Source of the DNA: Novosphingobium sp.
Lineage (GTDB): Bacteria; Pseudomonadota; Alphaproteobacteria; Sphingomonadales; Sphingomonadaceae
Reading direction: 5' to 3'
Length of the DNA stretch: 61,268 nt
Assembly: GCA_020848655.1 (NCBI GenBank)
Contig: JADLHU010000082.1
Span: 1 to 61,268 of the forward strand
Part shown: in pieces, positions 44,603 to 54,884 of the stretch
Numbering within the stretch: the first letter of the stretch is position 1
How the letters are laid out: every line of letters starts with the position of its first letter
Made by a program: the position numbers and the translations under genes
The notes under the pieces: generated by a model
Databases searched by the model: none
What the model saw: only the letters and a program-made list of their open reading frames with translations
What the model was told of the DNA's origin: nothing

Positions 44603-45192
44603 CCGCGCGCTTGCGCCTTGCCCTGCACGCGAGTGCAGCATCCCAGATAAATATTTGTTTTTCATCATATAATATGGGGATTCCGCAGGCTCCAAGAGGA
44701 CCTCGATTCCCCTATTGTCGGCGGCGCGCTGGCGCGTTAGGCTCCCCTTGAAATCAACCGCGAAAAGATAAGCGCGGCAGAGCAGGAGATGGCTCAGCAT
44801 CGCACCGAAGTGGAGCGAGGCGGGGAGACACGGAGAGGACGGAAACCGTGGGAATCGGGGCTGCGTCATGCAGTTCAGTGGCCCACGTCGGATTGGTTGG
44901 CGCGCGTGTGCCGCAGCCTGACCCGTTTGAGGACGGCCCGGACTGGCGATTTCGCCGTCCGCGGCTGGCCCGGGGATGGAGCGTAACGCAAGGCACCGGT
45001 CCGGTTTGCTTACCCCTTCCCCTGGGGTGGAAACGACGCCCCGGTCGCGGCAGCGGCCGGGGCGCTCTTCGTCAGGGGCCTCCCTTCTTCCAGCATTTGC
45101 ACCTTACGCGCCGATCTATCGCACGGCGAACCTGCGCGATGGGGCATCGTGGACCTTTTCCGCACCCGCGCTTTCTGCGATCAGGCGTGGTG
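44603..45192. other. 590-base intergenic region, partly AT-rich and structured
   Basis: No credible protein gene is visible. It contains the hairpin at 44623-44638, then an AT-rich island (44645-44680) holding a perfect TATAAT at 44668-44673 with no good -35 at normal distance. Further on are a GGACGGC/GCCGTCC stem near 44932-44960 and a GCCCCGG/CCGGGGC stem (45038-45044 with 45057-45063). The region may include the promoter of the small secreted protein gene and possibly a structured RNA; I cannot name one. RNase P and tmRNA motifs were looked for and not found. Confidence 0.4.
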
Positions 45193-45726
45193 ATGCCGCC
45201 CTCAAACGCCCGCCCCTTCCCCGCTCGCCTGCTTGGCTGCCTTGTGCTTGCGGCGGGGCTGGCGCTTGGCGCGATCGCCCCGCCCGCGATCGCGCGCGAC
45301 AGCCTGGGCATCTACGACGGCTGGGGGGTGTTCCGCGATCCGCTGGTGCCGCGCTGCTATGCCATCGCCATGGCCGAGCCAAGCCGCCTCTCGCGCGAGT
45401 TCCAGGCCTATGCCACGGTCGGCACCTGGCCCCGGCGCGGCGTGCGCGGGCAAGTCCATGTGCGCCTGTCGCGCCGCACCGCGCCGGGCGCGCGCATCGT
45501 GCTAGCCATCGGGCGCGAGCGTTTCGTGCTGACCGGCGGCGGCGGCGATGCCTGGGCGGCCGACCGGCGCATGGACGCGGGCATCGTTGCCGCGATGCGA
45601 TCCGCCCCGGTGATGACCGTTTCGGCGCGCGACACCGCCGGGCGCGGCTTCTCCAACACCTGGCAACTGGCCGGCGCGGCATCGGCCATGGATGCCACCG
45701 CCATCGCCTGCGCACGGCTGAGGTAG
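45193..45726 (+). CDS. small secreted protein, IalB-like
   Basis: This 177-residue protein has a signal peptide ending near APPAIA (about residue 34). The mature part (YDGWGVFRDPLVPRCYAIAM, then VGTWPRRGVRGQVHVRLSR and TGGGGDAWAADRRMDAGI) resembles sphingomonad proteins of the invasion-associated locus B fold that bind or protect envelope components; function is not established. I chose ATG 45193, because the long in-frame extension upstream has no domain content. It ends 36 bases before rlmN and probably shares its transcript. Two cysteines remain in the mature protein. Confidence 0.7.
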   Translation: MPPSNARPFPARLLGCLVLAAGLALGAIAPPAIARDSLGIYDGWGVFRDPLVPRCYAIAMAEPSRLSREFQAYATVGTWPRRGVRGQVHVRLSRRTAPGARIVLAIGRERFVLTGGGGDAWAADRRMDAGIVAAMRSAPVMTVSARDTAGRGFSNTWQLAGAASAMDATAIACARLR

Positions 45727-45762
45727 CTTTTCGCGCCGATCGCCCTTATATGCCGGCGTTCC

Positions 45763-47040
45763 ATGCCTGACACCAACCTGATGCAGATCCCGGGGCACAT
45801 CGACCCCGTCACCGTCGCGCGCGACATCACCCCGCGCGCCGATGGCCGTGTCGATCTGATCGGCCTGCCGCGCGCGCGCATCGCCGAATTGTTCGGCCAG
45901 GCCGGGCTGGATACCAAAGCGGCCAAGCTGCGCGCCAAGCAGGTGTACCACTGGCTGTACCATCGCGGCGTCACCGATTTCGAAAGCATGACCGATATCG
46001 CCAAGCCGATGCGGCCCTGGCTGGCGGAACGCTTCGTCATCGGGCGGCCCGAAATCGTCGAAGCGCAGGTTTCCACAGATGGCACGCGCAAATGGCTGCT
46101 GCGCACTGCCGATGGCCATGATTTCGAGATGGTGTTCATCCCCGATGCCGATCGCGGCACGCTGTGCGTATCCAGCCAGGTCGGCTGCACGCTCAACTGC
46201 CGGTTCTGCCACACCGGCACGATGCGGTTGGTGCGCAACCTGACCGCGGGCGAGATCGTGGGGCAAGTCATGCTGGCGCGCGACGGACTGGGCGAATGGC
46301 CCAAGGGCCGCATGGATTTCGCCTTCGAGGATACCGACGACGCCGAGCCAGAAGCCGCCGATCAGGACGGCGGCGGCTACAGCGCCGACGGGCGCCTGCT
46401 CACCAACATCGTGATGATGGGCATGGGCGAGCCGCTCTACAATTTCGACAATGTGCGCGATGCGCTGAAGCTGGTCATGGACGGCGACGGGCTGGCGCTT
46501 TCCAAGCGGCGCATCACGCTGTCGACCAGCGGCGTGGTGCCGATGATGGCGCGCTGCGGCGAGGAAATCGGCGTCAACCTGGCGGTTTCGCTCCACGCGG
46601 TGACCAAGGACGTCCGCGACGAGATCGTGCCGATCAACCGCAAGTTCGGTATCGAGGATCTGCTCCAGGCCTGCGCCGACTATCCCGGCGCTTCGAACGC
46701 GCGGCGCATCACGTTCGAATACGTGATGCTGAAGGACAAGAACGACAGCGACGCCGATGCGCGCGAACTGGTGCGCCTCATCAAGCACTACAACCTGCCG
46801 GCCAAGGTCAACCTGATCCCGTTCAATCCCTGGCCCGGCGCGCCTTATGAATGTTCGACGCCCGACCGCATCCGGCGCTTTTCCGATATCGTGTTCGAAG
46901 CCGGCATCAGCGCCCCGGTGCGCACCCCGCGCGGGCGCGACATCGATGCCGCCTGCGGCCAGCTCAAGACCGCCGCCGAGCGCAAGAGCCGCGCCGAGCT
47001 CGAACGGCTTTACGCGGAAAAGGAAGCCGCGCTGGATTGA
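45763..47040 (+). CDS. rlmN: 23S rRNA (adenine2503-C2)/tRNA methyltransferase RlmN
   Basis: This 425-residue radical-SAM enzyme has the CxxxCxxC cluster motif (Cys142, Cys146, Cys149 in [14 protein letters not shown]) and the methyl-accepting cysteine near the C-terminus in AACGQL. It methylates A2503 in 23S rRNA and A37 in some tRNAs. A roughly 20-residue acidic insertion ([14 protein letters not shown]) between the third cluster cysteine and GMGEPLYN is a common lineage-specific loop. Start ATG 45763. Confidence 0.95.
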   Translation: MPDTNLMQIPGHIDPVTVARDITPRADGRVDLIGLPRARIAELFGQAGLDTKAAKLRAKQVYHWLYHRGVTDFESMTDIAKPMRPWLAERFVIGRPEIVEAQVSTDGTRKWLLRTADGHDFEMVFIPDADRGTLCVSSQVGCTLNCRFCHTGTMRLVRNLTAGEIVGQVMLARDGLGEWPKGRMDFAFEDTDDAEPEAADQDGGGYSADGRLLTNIVMMGMGEPLYNFDNVRDALKLVMDGDGLALSKRRITLSTSGVVPMMARCGEEIGVNLAVSLHAVTKDVRDEIVPINRKFGIEDLLQACADYPGASNARRITFEYVMLKDKNDSDADARELVRLIKHYNLPAKVNLIPFNPWPGAPYECSTPDRIRRFSDIVFEAGISAPVRTPRGRDIDAACGQLKTAAERKSRAELERLYAEKEAALD

Positions 47041-47195
47041 TCGCCATTGCCGGGCGGCAGGGCGTTCATCCCGCCCGGGCATCGCTTCGCCGCGCCCGGC
47101 GCGGCCCGGCAAGCGATATTCATCGGGCGTTGTGGATCAATCGACCACGCCCGGCGTTGCAGGGGGAAAGAACCATGCAACCTGAGGATACAACC

Positions 47196-47561
47196 ATGCG
47201 CAAAGCCCTTCTCGCGGCCGTGCTCGTCGCGGTCACGCTGCCGGCGAGTCCGGCCCTGGCTCATCGCGACAACCGCTATCACAACCACAATGGCAACCAC
47301 CGGGTGTACGATTCGCGCGGTCGCTATGTCGAACCGCGCCGCCTGGGGCGCGATGATCGCGTGTGGCGCGGCCGTGATGGCCGCTATTACTGCCGCCGCA
47401 GCAACGGCACCACGGGCCTGATCATCGGTGCCGCGGGCGGCGCACTGCTCGGCCGGGCGATCGATGGCGGGCGGGATCGCACCGCCGGTACACTGCTGGG
47501 CGCGGCCGGCGGCGCATTGCTGGGCCGCGAGATCGACCGCAGCAACGCGCGCTGCCGCTGA
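47196..47561 (+). CDS. glycine-zipper 2TM-domain protein
   Basis: This 121-residue protein has a signal peptide (cleavage after SPALA) and a His/Arg-rich mature N-terminus. Two tandem glycine-zipper hairpins follow: IIGAAGGALLGRAID and LLGAAGGALLGREID. The fold resembles the 17-kDa surface-antigen/PF05433 family, thought to sit in the envelope membranes. ATG 47196 has TGAGGA seven bases upstream; an ATG at 47175 is also preceded by AGGGGGA, so a 128-residue form is possible. Function unknown. Confidence 0.75.
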   Translation: MRKALLAAVLVAVTLPASPALAHRDNRYHNHNGNHRVYDSRGRYVEPRRLGRDDRVWRGRDGRYYCRRSNGTTGLIIGAAGGALLGRAIDGGRDRTAGTLLGAAGGALLGREIDRSNARCR

Positions 47562-47575
47562 TCCGCGCGAGCCTT

Positions 47576-47618
47576 CATGATGGCTGCTCCGGCGAAGAAT
47601 GCCGGGGCGGCCATCATG
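47576..47618 (+). terminator. intrinsic terminator after the glycine-zipper gene
   Basis: A perfect nine-base-pair outer stem (CATGATGGC with GCCATCATG) continues into CCGGC/GCCGG and is followed by ACGGGTTTT. It lies 15 bases past the stop and ends the glycine-zipper transcript before the next gene. Confidence 0.75.
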
Positions 47619-47658
47619 ACGGGTTTTCAGCCGCCGCCGGCTGTGCTTGGCTAATCCG

Positions 47659-48408
47659 ATGCAACCTTCGATCCTGATAACCGGCGGCGCAAAGCGGATC
47701 GGCTCCGTCATCGCCCGCGCGTTCGGCCAGGCGGGCTGGCACGTAGTCCTCCACTATGGCCGCTCGCGCGATGCGGCGGAGGCGCTGGCCGCAACGCTGC
47801 CTTCGGCCGAGACCGTTTCGTGTGACCTTGCCGACAGCGACGCTGCCGTCGCCATGGTGGAAACGCTGGCAGGCCGGCTGGCGGACTGGCGTGTGCTGGT
47901 CAACTGCGCCGCCGTGTTCCGCAACGACAGCGCGCTGGCGCTCGATCCCGCCACGTTCGCCGAAGCCATCACCGTCAACGCGCTGACGCCGACACGCATG
48001 GCGCAGGCCTTCCTGACCCATGCCCAGGCGGGCGGCGGGCGCCGCGTGATCGCCCTGACCGACCAGAAGCTGCTCAATCCCAATCCCGATTTCTTCTCCT
48101 ACACCATGGCCAAGCACGCTTTTGCGGGAACCGTGCGGCTGCTGGCGATGGCCGCGCCCGATCCGGCGGACCGCGTCTATGGCCTTGCCCCCGGCGCGAT
48201 GTTGCCCAGCTTCGACCAGCATCCCGACGAACACTTGCGCAGCGGCCGCATGAACCTGCTCGAACGAATCACCGATCCCGCCGAACTGGCGCAAGCGGCG
48301 GTGTTCCTGAGCGCGGGCTGGCTTGCCAGCGGCGAGACGCTTTTCGTCGATTCGGGCCAGCACTTGCTGTCACAGCCACGCGACGTGCTCTACCTCGCTC
48401 GCCAATAG
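47659..48408 (+). CDS. SDR-family dihydromonapterin/pteridine reductase-like protein
   Basis: This 249-residue SDR has the TGGAKRIGS nucleotide site typical of FolM/pteridine reductases, an NCAAVFRND segment and YxxxK in YTMAKHAF. It may reduce dihydromonapterin or dihydrofolate, but the short C-terminal region and the substitution around the catalytic serine (ALTDQK) leave the substrate open. ATG 47659 is preferred; a TTG four codons upstream has no support. It precedes cfa by 52 bases on the same strand. Confidence 0.75.
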   Translation: MQPSILITGGAKRIGSVIARAFGQAGWHVVLHYGRSRDAAEALAATLPSAETVSCDLADSDAAVAMVETLAGRLADWRVLVNCAAVFRNDSALALDPATFAEAITVNALTPTRMAQAFLTHAQAGGGRRVIALTDQKLLNPNPDFFSYTMAKHAFAGTVRLLAMAAPDPADRVYGLAPGAMLPSFDQHPDEHLRSGRMNLLERITDPAELAQAAVFLSAGWLASGETLFVDSGQHLLSQPRDVLYLARQ

Positions 48409-48460
48409 GCCGGCGCATCATCACTTGCATGCTGTCGTGGGGAAAGAGTAGCCTGCCCAT

Positions 48461-49720
48461 ATGTGGCTGCTCGACAAGATGCTGAAGACGCTGGTCCACC
48501 GGGGCCGGCTTGTCGTTACCGACCATGATGGCAAGGTCTATCGCTACGGCGAGGGTGTGGACGCCGAAGCCATCGCCATCCGCCTGACCGACAAGGGCGC
48601 CGCCTTCCACATCGCCAAGGACCCGCGCGTCGGCGCGGGAGAGGCCTATATGGATGGCCGGCTGGTCGTCGAACCGCCGCACGATATCCGCGATTTCGTG
48701 CTGTTCGTGACCAGCCAGAAGCGGCGCGACACGTTGCGCGCGCGCGGTCCGCTGCGCCGGGCCGGCGAAGTGATCGCCTCGCGGATCGACCAGTTCAACC
48801 GCCGTTCCGCCTCCAGCCGCAACGTGCGCCATCACTATGACCTCACCCGCCAGTTCTATGAGCAGTTCCTGGATGAGGACCGGCAATATTCGATGGCCTA
48901 TTACCGCGATCCCGCGAACACGCTGGAACGCGCGCAGATCGACAAGAAGGCGCTGATCGCCGCCAAGCTGCGCCTGCAACCCGGCATGCGCGTGCTCGAT
49001 ATCGGCGGCGGCTGGGGCGGACTTGGGCTTTATCTCAACCGCCACTTCGGCTGCGAGGTGCTGGGCGTCAGCCTGGCCCCCGATCAGGTGCGCTTCGCCA
49101 ACGAACGGGCCGAGGCGGCGGGCGTGGCCGACAAGGTGCGCTTCCAGTTGATCGACTATCGCGACGTTGCCGGCACGTTCAACCGGATCACCAGCGTGGG
49201 CATGATCGAACATGTCGGCGCGCCCAATTTCGCCGAATATTTCGCCAAAACGCGCGAGCTTCTGGCCGATGACGGCATCATGCTCACGCATACCATCGGC
49301 CGGCGCGGCCCGCCCGGCACGACCGACAAATGGACGCGCAAGTACATCTTCCCCGGCGGCTACATCCCGGCGATGAGCGAACTGGTGTCCGCGCTGGAAC
49401 GCACGCGTTGGGAAATCGCCGATATCGAGGTGCTGCGCTATCACTATGCCTATACGCTGGCCGAATGGTATCGCCGCGCCACGCTGCACGAGGCCGAGAT
49501 CACCGCGCTTTACGATGCGCGCATGTTCCGCATGTGGCAGTTCTACCTCGCCGGCGCGGAGCAAAGCTTCCGCCACGGCTCGATGGTCAATTTCCACATC
49601 CAGACGGTGAAGCGCCGCGATGCCGTGCCGATGACGCGTGACTATATCAGCGCCGAAGCCGCGCGCCTTTCCGCGCTGGATGACGCGCCGCAATGGCATC
49701 TGGCCAGCGCGGCGGAGTAG
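48461..49720 (+). CDS. cfa: cyclopropane-fatty-acid-phospholipid synthase
   Basis: This 419-residue SAM-dependent enzyme methylenates unsaturated acyl chains of membrane phospholipids. The SAM site VLDIGGGWGGLG lies near residue 178; YSMAYYRDP and MIEHVGAPNF are family signatures, and the N-terminal CFA lipid-binding domain is present. Such enzymes act at the membrane face and are often induced in stationary phase or acid stress. Start ATG 48461; argG follows after about 100 bases. Confidence 0.93.
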   Translation: MWLLDKMLKTLVHRGRLVVTDHDGKVYRYGEGVDAEAIAIRLTDKGAAFHIAKDPRVGAGEAYMDGRLVVEPPHDIRDFVLFVTSQKRRDTLRARGPLRRAGEVIASRIDQFNRRSASSRNVRHHYDLTRQFYEQFLDEDRQYSMAYYRDPANTLERAQIDKKALIAAKLRLQPGMRVLDIGGGWGGLGLYLNRHFGCEVLGVSLAPDQVRFANERAEAAGVADKVRFQLIDYRDVAGTFNRITSVGMIEHVGAPNFAEYFAKTRELLADDGIMLTHTIGRRGPPGTTDKWTRKYIFPGGYIPAMSELVSALERTRWEIADIEVLRYHYAYTLAEWYRRATLHEAEITALYDARMFRMWQFYLAGAEQSFRHGSMVNFHIQTVKRRDAVPMTRDYISAEAARLSALDDAPQWHLASAAE

Positions 49721-49821
49721 GCACGGCCTTCGCGATAACCCGTGGCACCGCCCAGACGGTTGCGATGCGGGGCCGGTACTGATAGGCGCGCCCCGCAAGT
49801 ACACCCCTCGCGGAGCATGGC

Positions 49822-51036
<1,215 letters not shown>

Positions 51037-51124
51037 GCGGCTTGCGGCGCGCGGCCACTGAAACGGCGCAGAATCAGGTTCTTTGACGGGGTGGCTTCAT
51101 TTTGTCCACCGCTAAGCCATCACC

Positions 51125-51133
51125 TGTGGATAA
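51125..51133 (-). promoter_or_regulatory. perfect DnaA box
   Basis: The minus strand reads TTATCCACA, the consensus DnaA box, in the AT-richer part of the gap after argG. It is a single copy, so it is not an origin; DnaA titration or transcriptional control is possible. Confidence 0.5.
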
Positions 51134-51559
51134 CTCTTGCAGATTTCTCTTGCGCGACTCAGATTCGAGGCGCAGCTTTGGTGTGTCGAGAGGGAAGAAA
51201 CAACCTCAGCTTTCGGAATTAACCTCCTGAAAGTGAAAGGAGAATTTTAACCTGATCGAGGCGGCAGTGATGCCCGCAGCAGCGTCGGAAAACACGTCTT
51301 GCAAATCCTTTGAACGCGCCTTCGGGTATGTTCCATGGATGGCCTGACGAACCGCAGATGCCGCGAGAGGCGCACCGACGTCGGCTTGATCGACACTGAA
51401 CGGTGTCCGATTCGCGATAGAGCTCTGGAATGCTTCGCCTTGGCGAGGCGGCCCGCCGGCTCCAGACCGAAACGGAGCAAGCGACATCCTTGCTGATGCC
51501 GCCCCACCCGAAGGAACGTCCGGTCAGCCTTGGGACCGCCAGACGGAAGGATACGCTCC

Positions 51560-51900
51560 CTGAGAGCCGATCCAACCGCCTGACGGGACCGACACGCCAC
51601 TCCGCTTCGAGGACGAAGCGTCCGCTTCTGGATGGCCGCCTGGCCGGAAGGGAACGGACCGTCGGAACCGACGCAAGGGATGGTCCGGGCTTCCCAGCCC
51701 TGGCGTACCCGGCCCGATGCGACGAGCATCACGATGCGAAGGCACTTGCGGTGCGCGAGCTCGCGAGGCGCTCGTCAAGGCATCACCGCGGCCCGCGTCA
51801 TGAACGGCGAGGAAACGTCTGGACGGTTCGGGGCCATGCCCCATCCCGCCAACGAACGGACAAGCGAACCGGGGCCGGCAGCAATGTCGGCCCCCTTTTT
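51560..51900 (+). ncRNA. candidate structured non-coding RNA
   Basis: Several local stems are perfect: GTCGG/CCGAC near 51660 within an outer GGACC/GGTCC; GGGCT/AGCCC near 51690-51705; and GATGC plus GACGAGC pairing with GCTCGTC plus GCATC (about 51716-51785) around a CGCGAGCTCGCG palindrome. The stretch ends in an intrinsic terminator on the plus strand. No Rfam family could be recognised. The 5' end is a guess; a long 3' end of the argG transcript is the main alternative. Confidence 0.35.
51871..51900 (+). terminator. strong intrinsic terminator with GCAA tetraloop
   Basis: GGGGCCGGCA (51871-51880) pairs with TGTCGGCCCC (51885-51894) through one G-T pair, the loop is the GNRA-type GCAA and five T residues end it. 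There is no protein gene directly upstream on this strand; argG ends 835 bases earlier. Confidence 0.85.
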
Positions 51901-51982
51901 CGTGGCGATTGCGCGATGGGCAAGGATCTGGCGCCTGTCAGCCGGACACACGACCATTCGTCATTCCCGCAAAGGCAAGCTG

Positions 51983-52015
51983 CGGTGCCGAAGGGGATAC
52001 ATGCCCCCGGCACCG
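51983..52015 (-). terminator. hairpin downstream of the aldolase gene
   Basis: CGGTGCC and GGCACCG, with inner GGGG/CCCC pairing, form a hairpin six bases beyond the stop of the minus-strand operon. No T-run follows. The flank (GTCATTCCCGC) resembles a dispersed extragenic element. Confidence 0.5.
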
Positions 52016-52021
52016 CCCCGG

Positions 52022-53062
52022 TCAGGCGCCCGCAGTCTCGCGTTTGCGGCTGAGATCGAGCGCGATATCGACGATCATGTCTTCCTGCCCGCCCACCATC
52101 TTGCGGCGCCCGACTTCGGCCAGGATCGAGCGGGTGTCGATGCCATAGTCGGCGCTGGCCTTTTCGGCGTGGCGCAGGAAGCTGGAATAGACGCCGGCAT
52201 AGCCAAGCGTAAGCGTTTCCCGGTCGACTCGCACTGGCCGATCCTGCAACGGGCGGACCAGTTCTTCGGCCGCATCCATCAGCGCGAACAAGTCGCAGCC
52301 GTGGTTCCAGCCATAGCGATCGGCGGCGGCGATGAAGACTTCGAGCGGCGCGTTACCCGCCCCCGCGCCCATGCCGGCAAGGCTGGCATCGACGCGCACC
52401 GCGCCGTTCTGGACTGCCACGATGCTGTTGGCGACGCCAAGCGACAGGTTGTGGTGGGCATGCACGCCGCGCTGCGTCTCGGGCTTGAGAACGCGATCAT
52501 AGGCCTGCAGGCGCGCGGCGTAATCGTCCATGTTCATCGCGCCGCCGCTGTCGGTCACATAGACGCAGTGCGCGCCATAGTCTTCCATCAGCCTGGCCTG
52601 CTGGGCCAGCGCATCGGGGCTGGTCATGTGGCTCATCATCAGGAAGCCCGAAACGTCCATGCCAAGATTGCGCGCTGCCTCGATGTGCTGGCGGCTGACA
52701 TCGGCTTCGGTGCAGTGCGTGGCGATCCGCACCGATTTGACGCCCATCTCGCAGGCGTGCCTGAGATCGTGCACGGTGCCGATGCCGGGCAGCAGCAGGG
52801 TGGTAAGCACCGCGTGTTCCAGAACTTCGGCAACCGCGCCGATCCAGTCCCAGTCGGTATGGGCGCCGAAGCCGTAGTTGAACGAAGACCCGTTCAACCC
52901 GTCGCCATGCGCGACCTCGATGGCATCGACGCGCGCCTTGTCGAGCGCGCGCGCGATCGCCTGGACATGCGCGATGCCATATTGGTGGCGGATGGCATGC
53001 ATGCCATCCCGCAAGGTCACGTCCTGGATGTAGAGTTTGCTGGTGGTGGGATCGAAAGTCAT
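52022..53062 (-). CDS. 4-hydroxy-2-oxovalerate aldolase
   Basis: This 346-residue enzyme of the MhpE/DmpG/TesG-type class II aldolases has the HMGL-like barrel opening [17 protein letters not shown], where RDG and the later HAHHNLSLG supply metal and catalytic residues. It cleaves 4-hydroxy-2-oxovalerate to pyruvate and acetaldehyde in the last step of meta-cleavage pathways. The start overlaps the acetaldehyde dehydrogenase stop by four bases, which suits the known aldolase-dehydrogenase channelling complex. Confidence 0.93.
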   Translation of the reverse strand: MTFDPTTSKLYIQDVTLRDGMHAIRHQYGIAHVQAIARALDKARVDAIEVAHGDGLNGSSFNYGFGAHTDWDWIGAVAEVLEHAVLTTLLLPGIGTVHDLRHACEMGVKSVRIATHCTEADVSRQHIEAARNLGMDVSGFLMMSHMTSPDALAQQARLMEDYGAHCVYVTDSGGAMNMDDYAARLQAYDRVLKPETQRGVHAHHNLSLGVANSIVAVQNGAVRVDASLAGMGAGAGNAPLEVFIAAADRYGWNHGCDLFALMDAAEELVRPLQDRPVRVDRETLTLGYAGVYSSFLRHAEKASADYGIDTRSILAEVGRRKMVGGQEDMIVDIALDLSRKRETAGA

Positions 53063-54000
53063 GCCGCTGCTCCCGCAAAGTGACGCTGCGCGATCTTTTC
53101 CGCCGTCTTCAGCGCGGCCGAAGTCATGATGTCGAGGTTGCCGGCATAGGCGGGCAGATAATGTGCCGCCCCTTCCACTTCGAGGAAGACCGAGACCTTC
53201 AGACCGGTGAACGCTCCGTCCATTTCGGGGATGCGCAAGGGCTGGTTCGAACCGATATGCTCGAACTGGACTGCCTGCTTCATCCGGTAGCCGGGGACAT
53301 AGGCCTGCACTTCGGCGACCATGTCTTCGATCGACCGGCGGATCGCGTCGCGATCGCCGTCCTCGCACAGGCAATAGACGGTATCGCGCATGATCAGCGG
53401 CGGTTCGGCGGGATTGAGCACGATGATCGCCTTGCCGCGCGTCGCCCCGCCCACGTCCATGATCGCCTGGCTCGTCGTCTCGGTGAACTCGTCGATGTTG
53501 GCGCGCGTGCCGGGGCCGGCGCTCTTGCTGGCGATCGACGCGACGATCTCGCCATAATGCACTTTCGCGACCCGGTTGACCGCCGCGACGATCGGGATCG
53601 TCGCCTGCCCGCCGCATGTCACCATGTTGACGTTGCGGGCATCGAGGTTCGCATCGCCGTTGACCGAAGGGACCGTGTAAGGCCCGATCGCCGCCGGAGT
53701 CAGGTCGATCATCCGCTTGCCGGCCGCCAGCACCAGTTCGCTGTTGCGCTGGTGCGCGCCCGCGCTGGTCGCATCGAAGACGATGCCGATGTCCGCGAAC
53801 TCCGGCATGGCGACAAGCCCGTCGATGCCCTGGGCGGTAATCGCCACGCCCATGCGCGCCGCGCGCTTCAGCCCGTCGCTGTCCGGGTCGATGCCGACCA
53901 GCACGCTCATTTCAAGCACGTTCGACAAGCGCATGATCTTGATCATCAGGTCGGTGCCGATATTGCCCGACCCGATGATGGCGACTTTTGTTTTTACCAT
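53059..54000 (-). CDS. acetaldehyde dehydrogenase (acetylating)
   Basis: This 313-residue MhpF/DmpF-type enzyme turns acetaldehyde, NAD+ and CoA into acetyl-CoA. It has the Rossmann turn [11 protein letters not shown] and catalytic Cys129 in [15 protein letters not shown] 54000 is preceded by GGAAGGGA eight bases ahead and lies four bases after the hydratase stop. With the aldolase next to it, it forms the usual bifunctional complex. Confidence 0.94.
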   Translation of the reverse strand: MVKTKVAIIGSGNIGTDLMIKIMRLSNVLEMSVLVGIDPDSDGLKRAARMGVAITAQGIDGLVAMPEFADIGIVFDATSAGAHQRNSELVLAAGKRMIDLTPAAIGPYTVPSVNGDANLDARNVNMVTCGGQATIPIVAAVNRVAKVHYGEIVASIASKSAGPGTRANIDEFTETTSQAIMDVGGATRGKAIIVLNPAEPPLIMRDTVYCLCEDGDRDAIRRSIEDMVAEVQAYVPGYRMKQAVQFEHIGSNQPLRIPEMDGAFTGLKVSVFLEVEGAAHYLPAYAGNLDIMTSAALKTAEKIAQRHFAGAAA

Positions 54001-54004
54001 CTTT

Positions 54005-54790
54005 TCAATCCCTTCCATAGGAAAAGGAGCAGGCACCGATCCCGCCGACGATCGCCCGGACGTGATCGCCCGGATGAAGCGCCACCATCGGGCCAAGCGC
54101 GCCCGCCAGCAGCACGTCGCCGGCCCGAAGCGGCTCACCACGCGCGGCCAGCGTGCGGGCCAGCCAGGCCGCGGCATTCAGCGGATTGCCCAGCGCCGCC
54201 GCGCCCACGCCTAGCGAAGCGATCTGGCCGTTCACTTCCATCACCATGCCCGCGGTATAGAGGTCGGCGCCGGCCAGCGGCTTGCCCGCTTGCGCCAGCA
54301 CGAAGAAAGCGGACGAGCCATTGTCGGCCACGGTATCGGCAAAGCTGATCTTCCAGTCGGCGATGCGACTGTCGACAATTTCGATCGCGGCATGGACCGA
54401 TGCGACGGCCGCCGCCGCCTGATCGGCCGTGGTATCGGGATCGGCCAGGTCCGCACCCAGCACGAACGCGATCTCGGCCTCGGCCTTGGGCTGCAGGCAC
54501 GATGCGGGCGACAGCGTGCCGCCATCGGCGATGCGCATGTCATCGAACAACACGCCGAAATCAGGCTGGTCGACGCCGAGCTGCGCCTGCACCGCCTTGG
54601 CCGTCAGGCCCGCCTTGCGCCCGACGATGCGGCGGCCCTGCGCTTCCCAGAACCGGGTGTTGATTTCCTGAACCGCGTAAGCCCCCGCCGCATCCACGGG
54701 ATCAAGGCCATCGCGCAATGGCGGCACTGCCCCGTGGGTATAGGCATCGCGCAAACGCCGTGCGAGGTCTTCGTATGAGACGTCGGTCAT
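54005..54790 (-). CDS. 2-oxopent-4-enoate hydratase
   Basis: This 261-residue hydratase of the MhpD/DmpE/TesE family (FAH-like fold) adds water to 2-oxopent-4-enoate to form 4-hydroxy-2-oxovalerate. [17 protein letters not shown] and the metal-site segment [16 protein letters not shown] are diagnostic. An AGGAGAGGA ribosome site precedes ATG 54790. It is the first gene of a three-gene operon (hydratase, dehydrogenase, aldolase) divergent from the IclR regulator. Confidence 0.9.
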   Translation of the reverse strand: MTDVSYEDLARRLRDAYTHGAVPPLRDGLDPVDAAGAYAVQEINTRFWEAQGRRIVGRKAGLTAKAVQAQLGVDQPDFGVLFDDMRIADGGTLSPASCLQPKAEAEIAFVLGADLADPDTTADQAAAAVASVHAAIEIVDSRIADWKISFADTVADNGSSAFFVLAQAGKPLAGADLYTAGMVMEVNGQIASLGVGAAALGNPLNAAAWLARTLAARGEPLRAGDVLLAGALGPMVALHPGDHVRAIVGGIGACSFSYGRD

Positions 54791-54863
54791 GGTGCGTCCT
54801 CTCCTGATGTCCTGGCAGGGACTAGCCGCCGGCATCGGGTTGTGCCAGACCGCAATCGCGCTA

Positions 54864-54884
54864 TTGTCTCACATCATGAGACAA
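54864..54884. promoter_or_regulatory. candidate IclR operator over the regulator's start codon
   Basis: TTGTCTC (54864-54870) and GAGACAA (54878-54884) are perfect arms around a seven-base spacer that contains the ATG of the IclR gene. The 21-base palindrome is the right size for an IclR dimer pair and lies between the two divergent transcripts. Confidence 0.6.

Larger units (their letters stand above)
51037..52021. other. 985-base region without a credible protein gene
   Basis: Open frames here lack ribosome sites and recognisable domains, and they run through strong secondary structure. The first 200 bases (51060-51250) are clearly AT-richer and hold a perfect DnaA box at 51125-51133. From about 51560 to 51900 the sequence is densely self-complementary and ends in a textbook terminator (51871-51900). 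A further CGGTGCC/GGCACCG palindrome is at 51983-52015. It may be a decayed gene, a long leader/trailer or a non-coding RNA gene. Confidence 0.5.

Noticed and set aside
44668..44673. TATAAT as a firm promoter
   Set aside because: No acceptable -35 at 16-18 bases; AT-rich context makes a chance match likely.
51206..51732. Minus-strand frames of 93-161 residues in the gap after argG
   Set aside because: No ribosome site, no recognisable domain, and they overlap the structured region; a decayed gene cannot be excluded but is not supported.
51560..51900. Structured region considered as RNase P RNA or tmRNA
   Set aside because: The conserved GAGGAAAGTCC and ACAGAA elements of RNase P, and any plausible tag reading frame or tRNA-like end for tmRNA, are absent.
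51632..53083. Long plus-strand frame from the argG gap into the aldolase gene
   Set aside because: It passes straight through the strong terminator and lies antisense to a clear aldolase; no ribosome site or domain.
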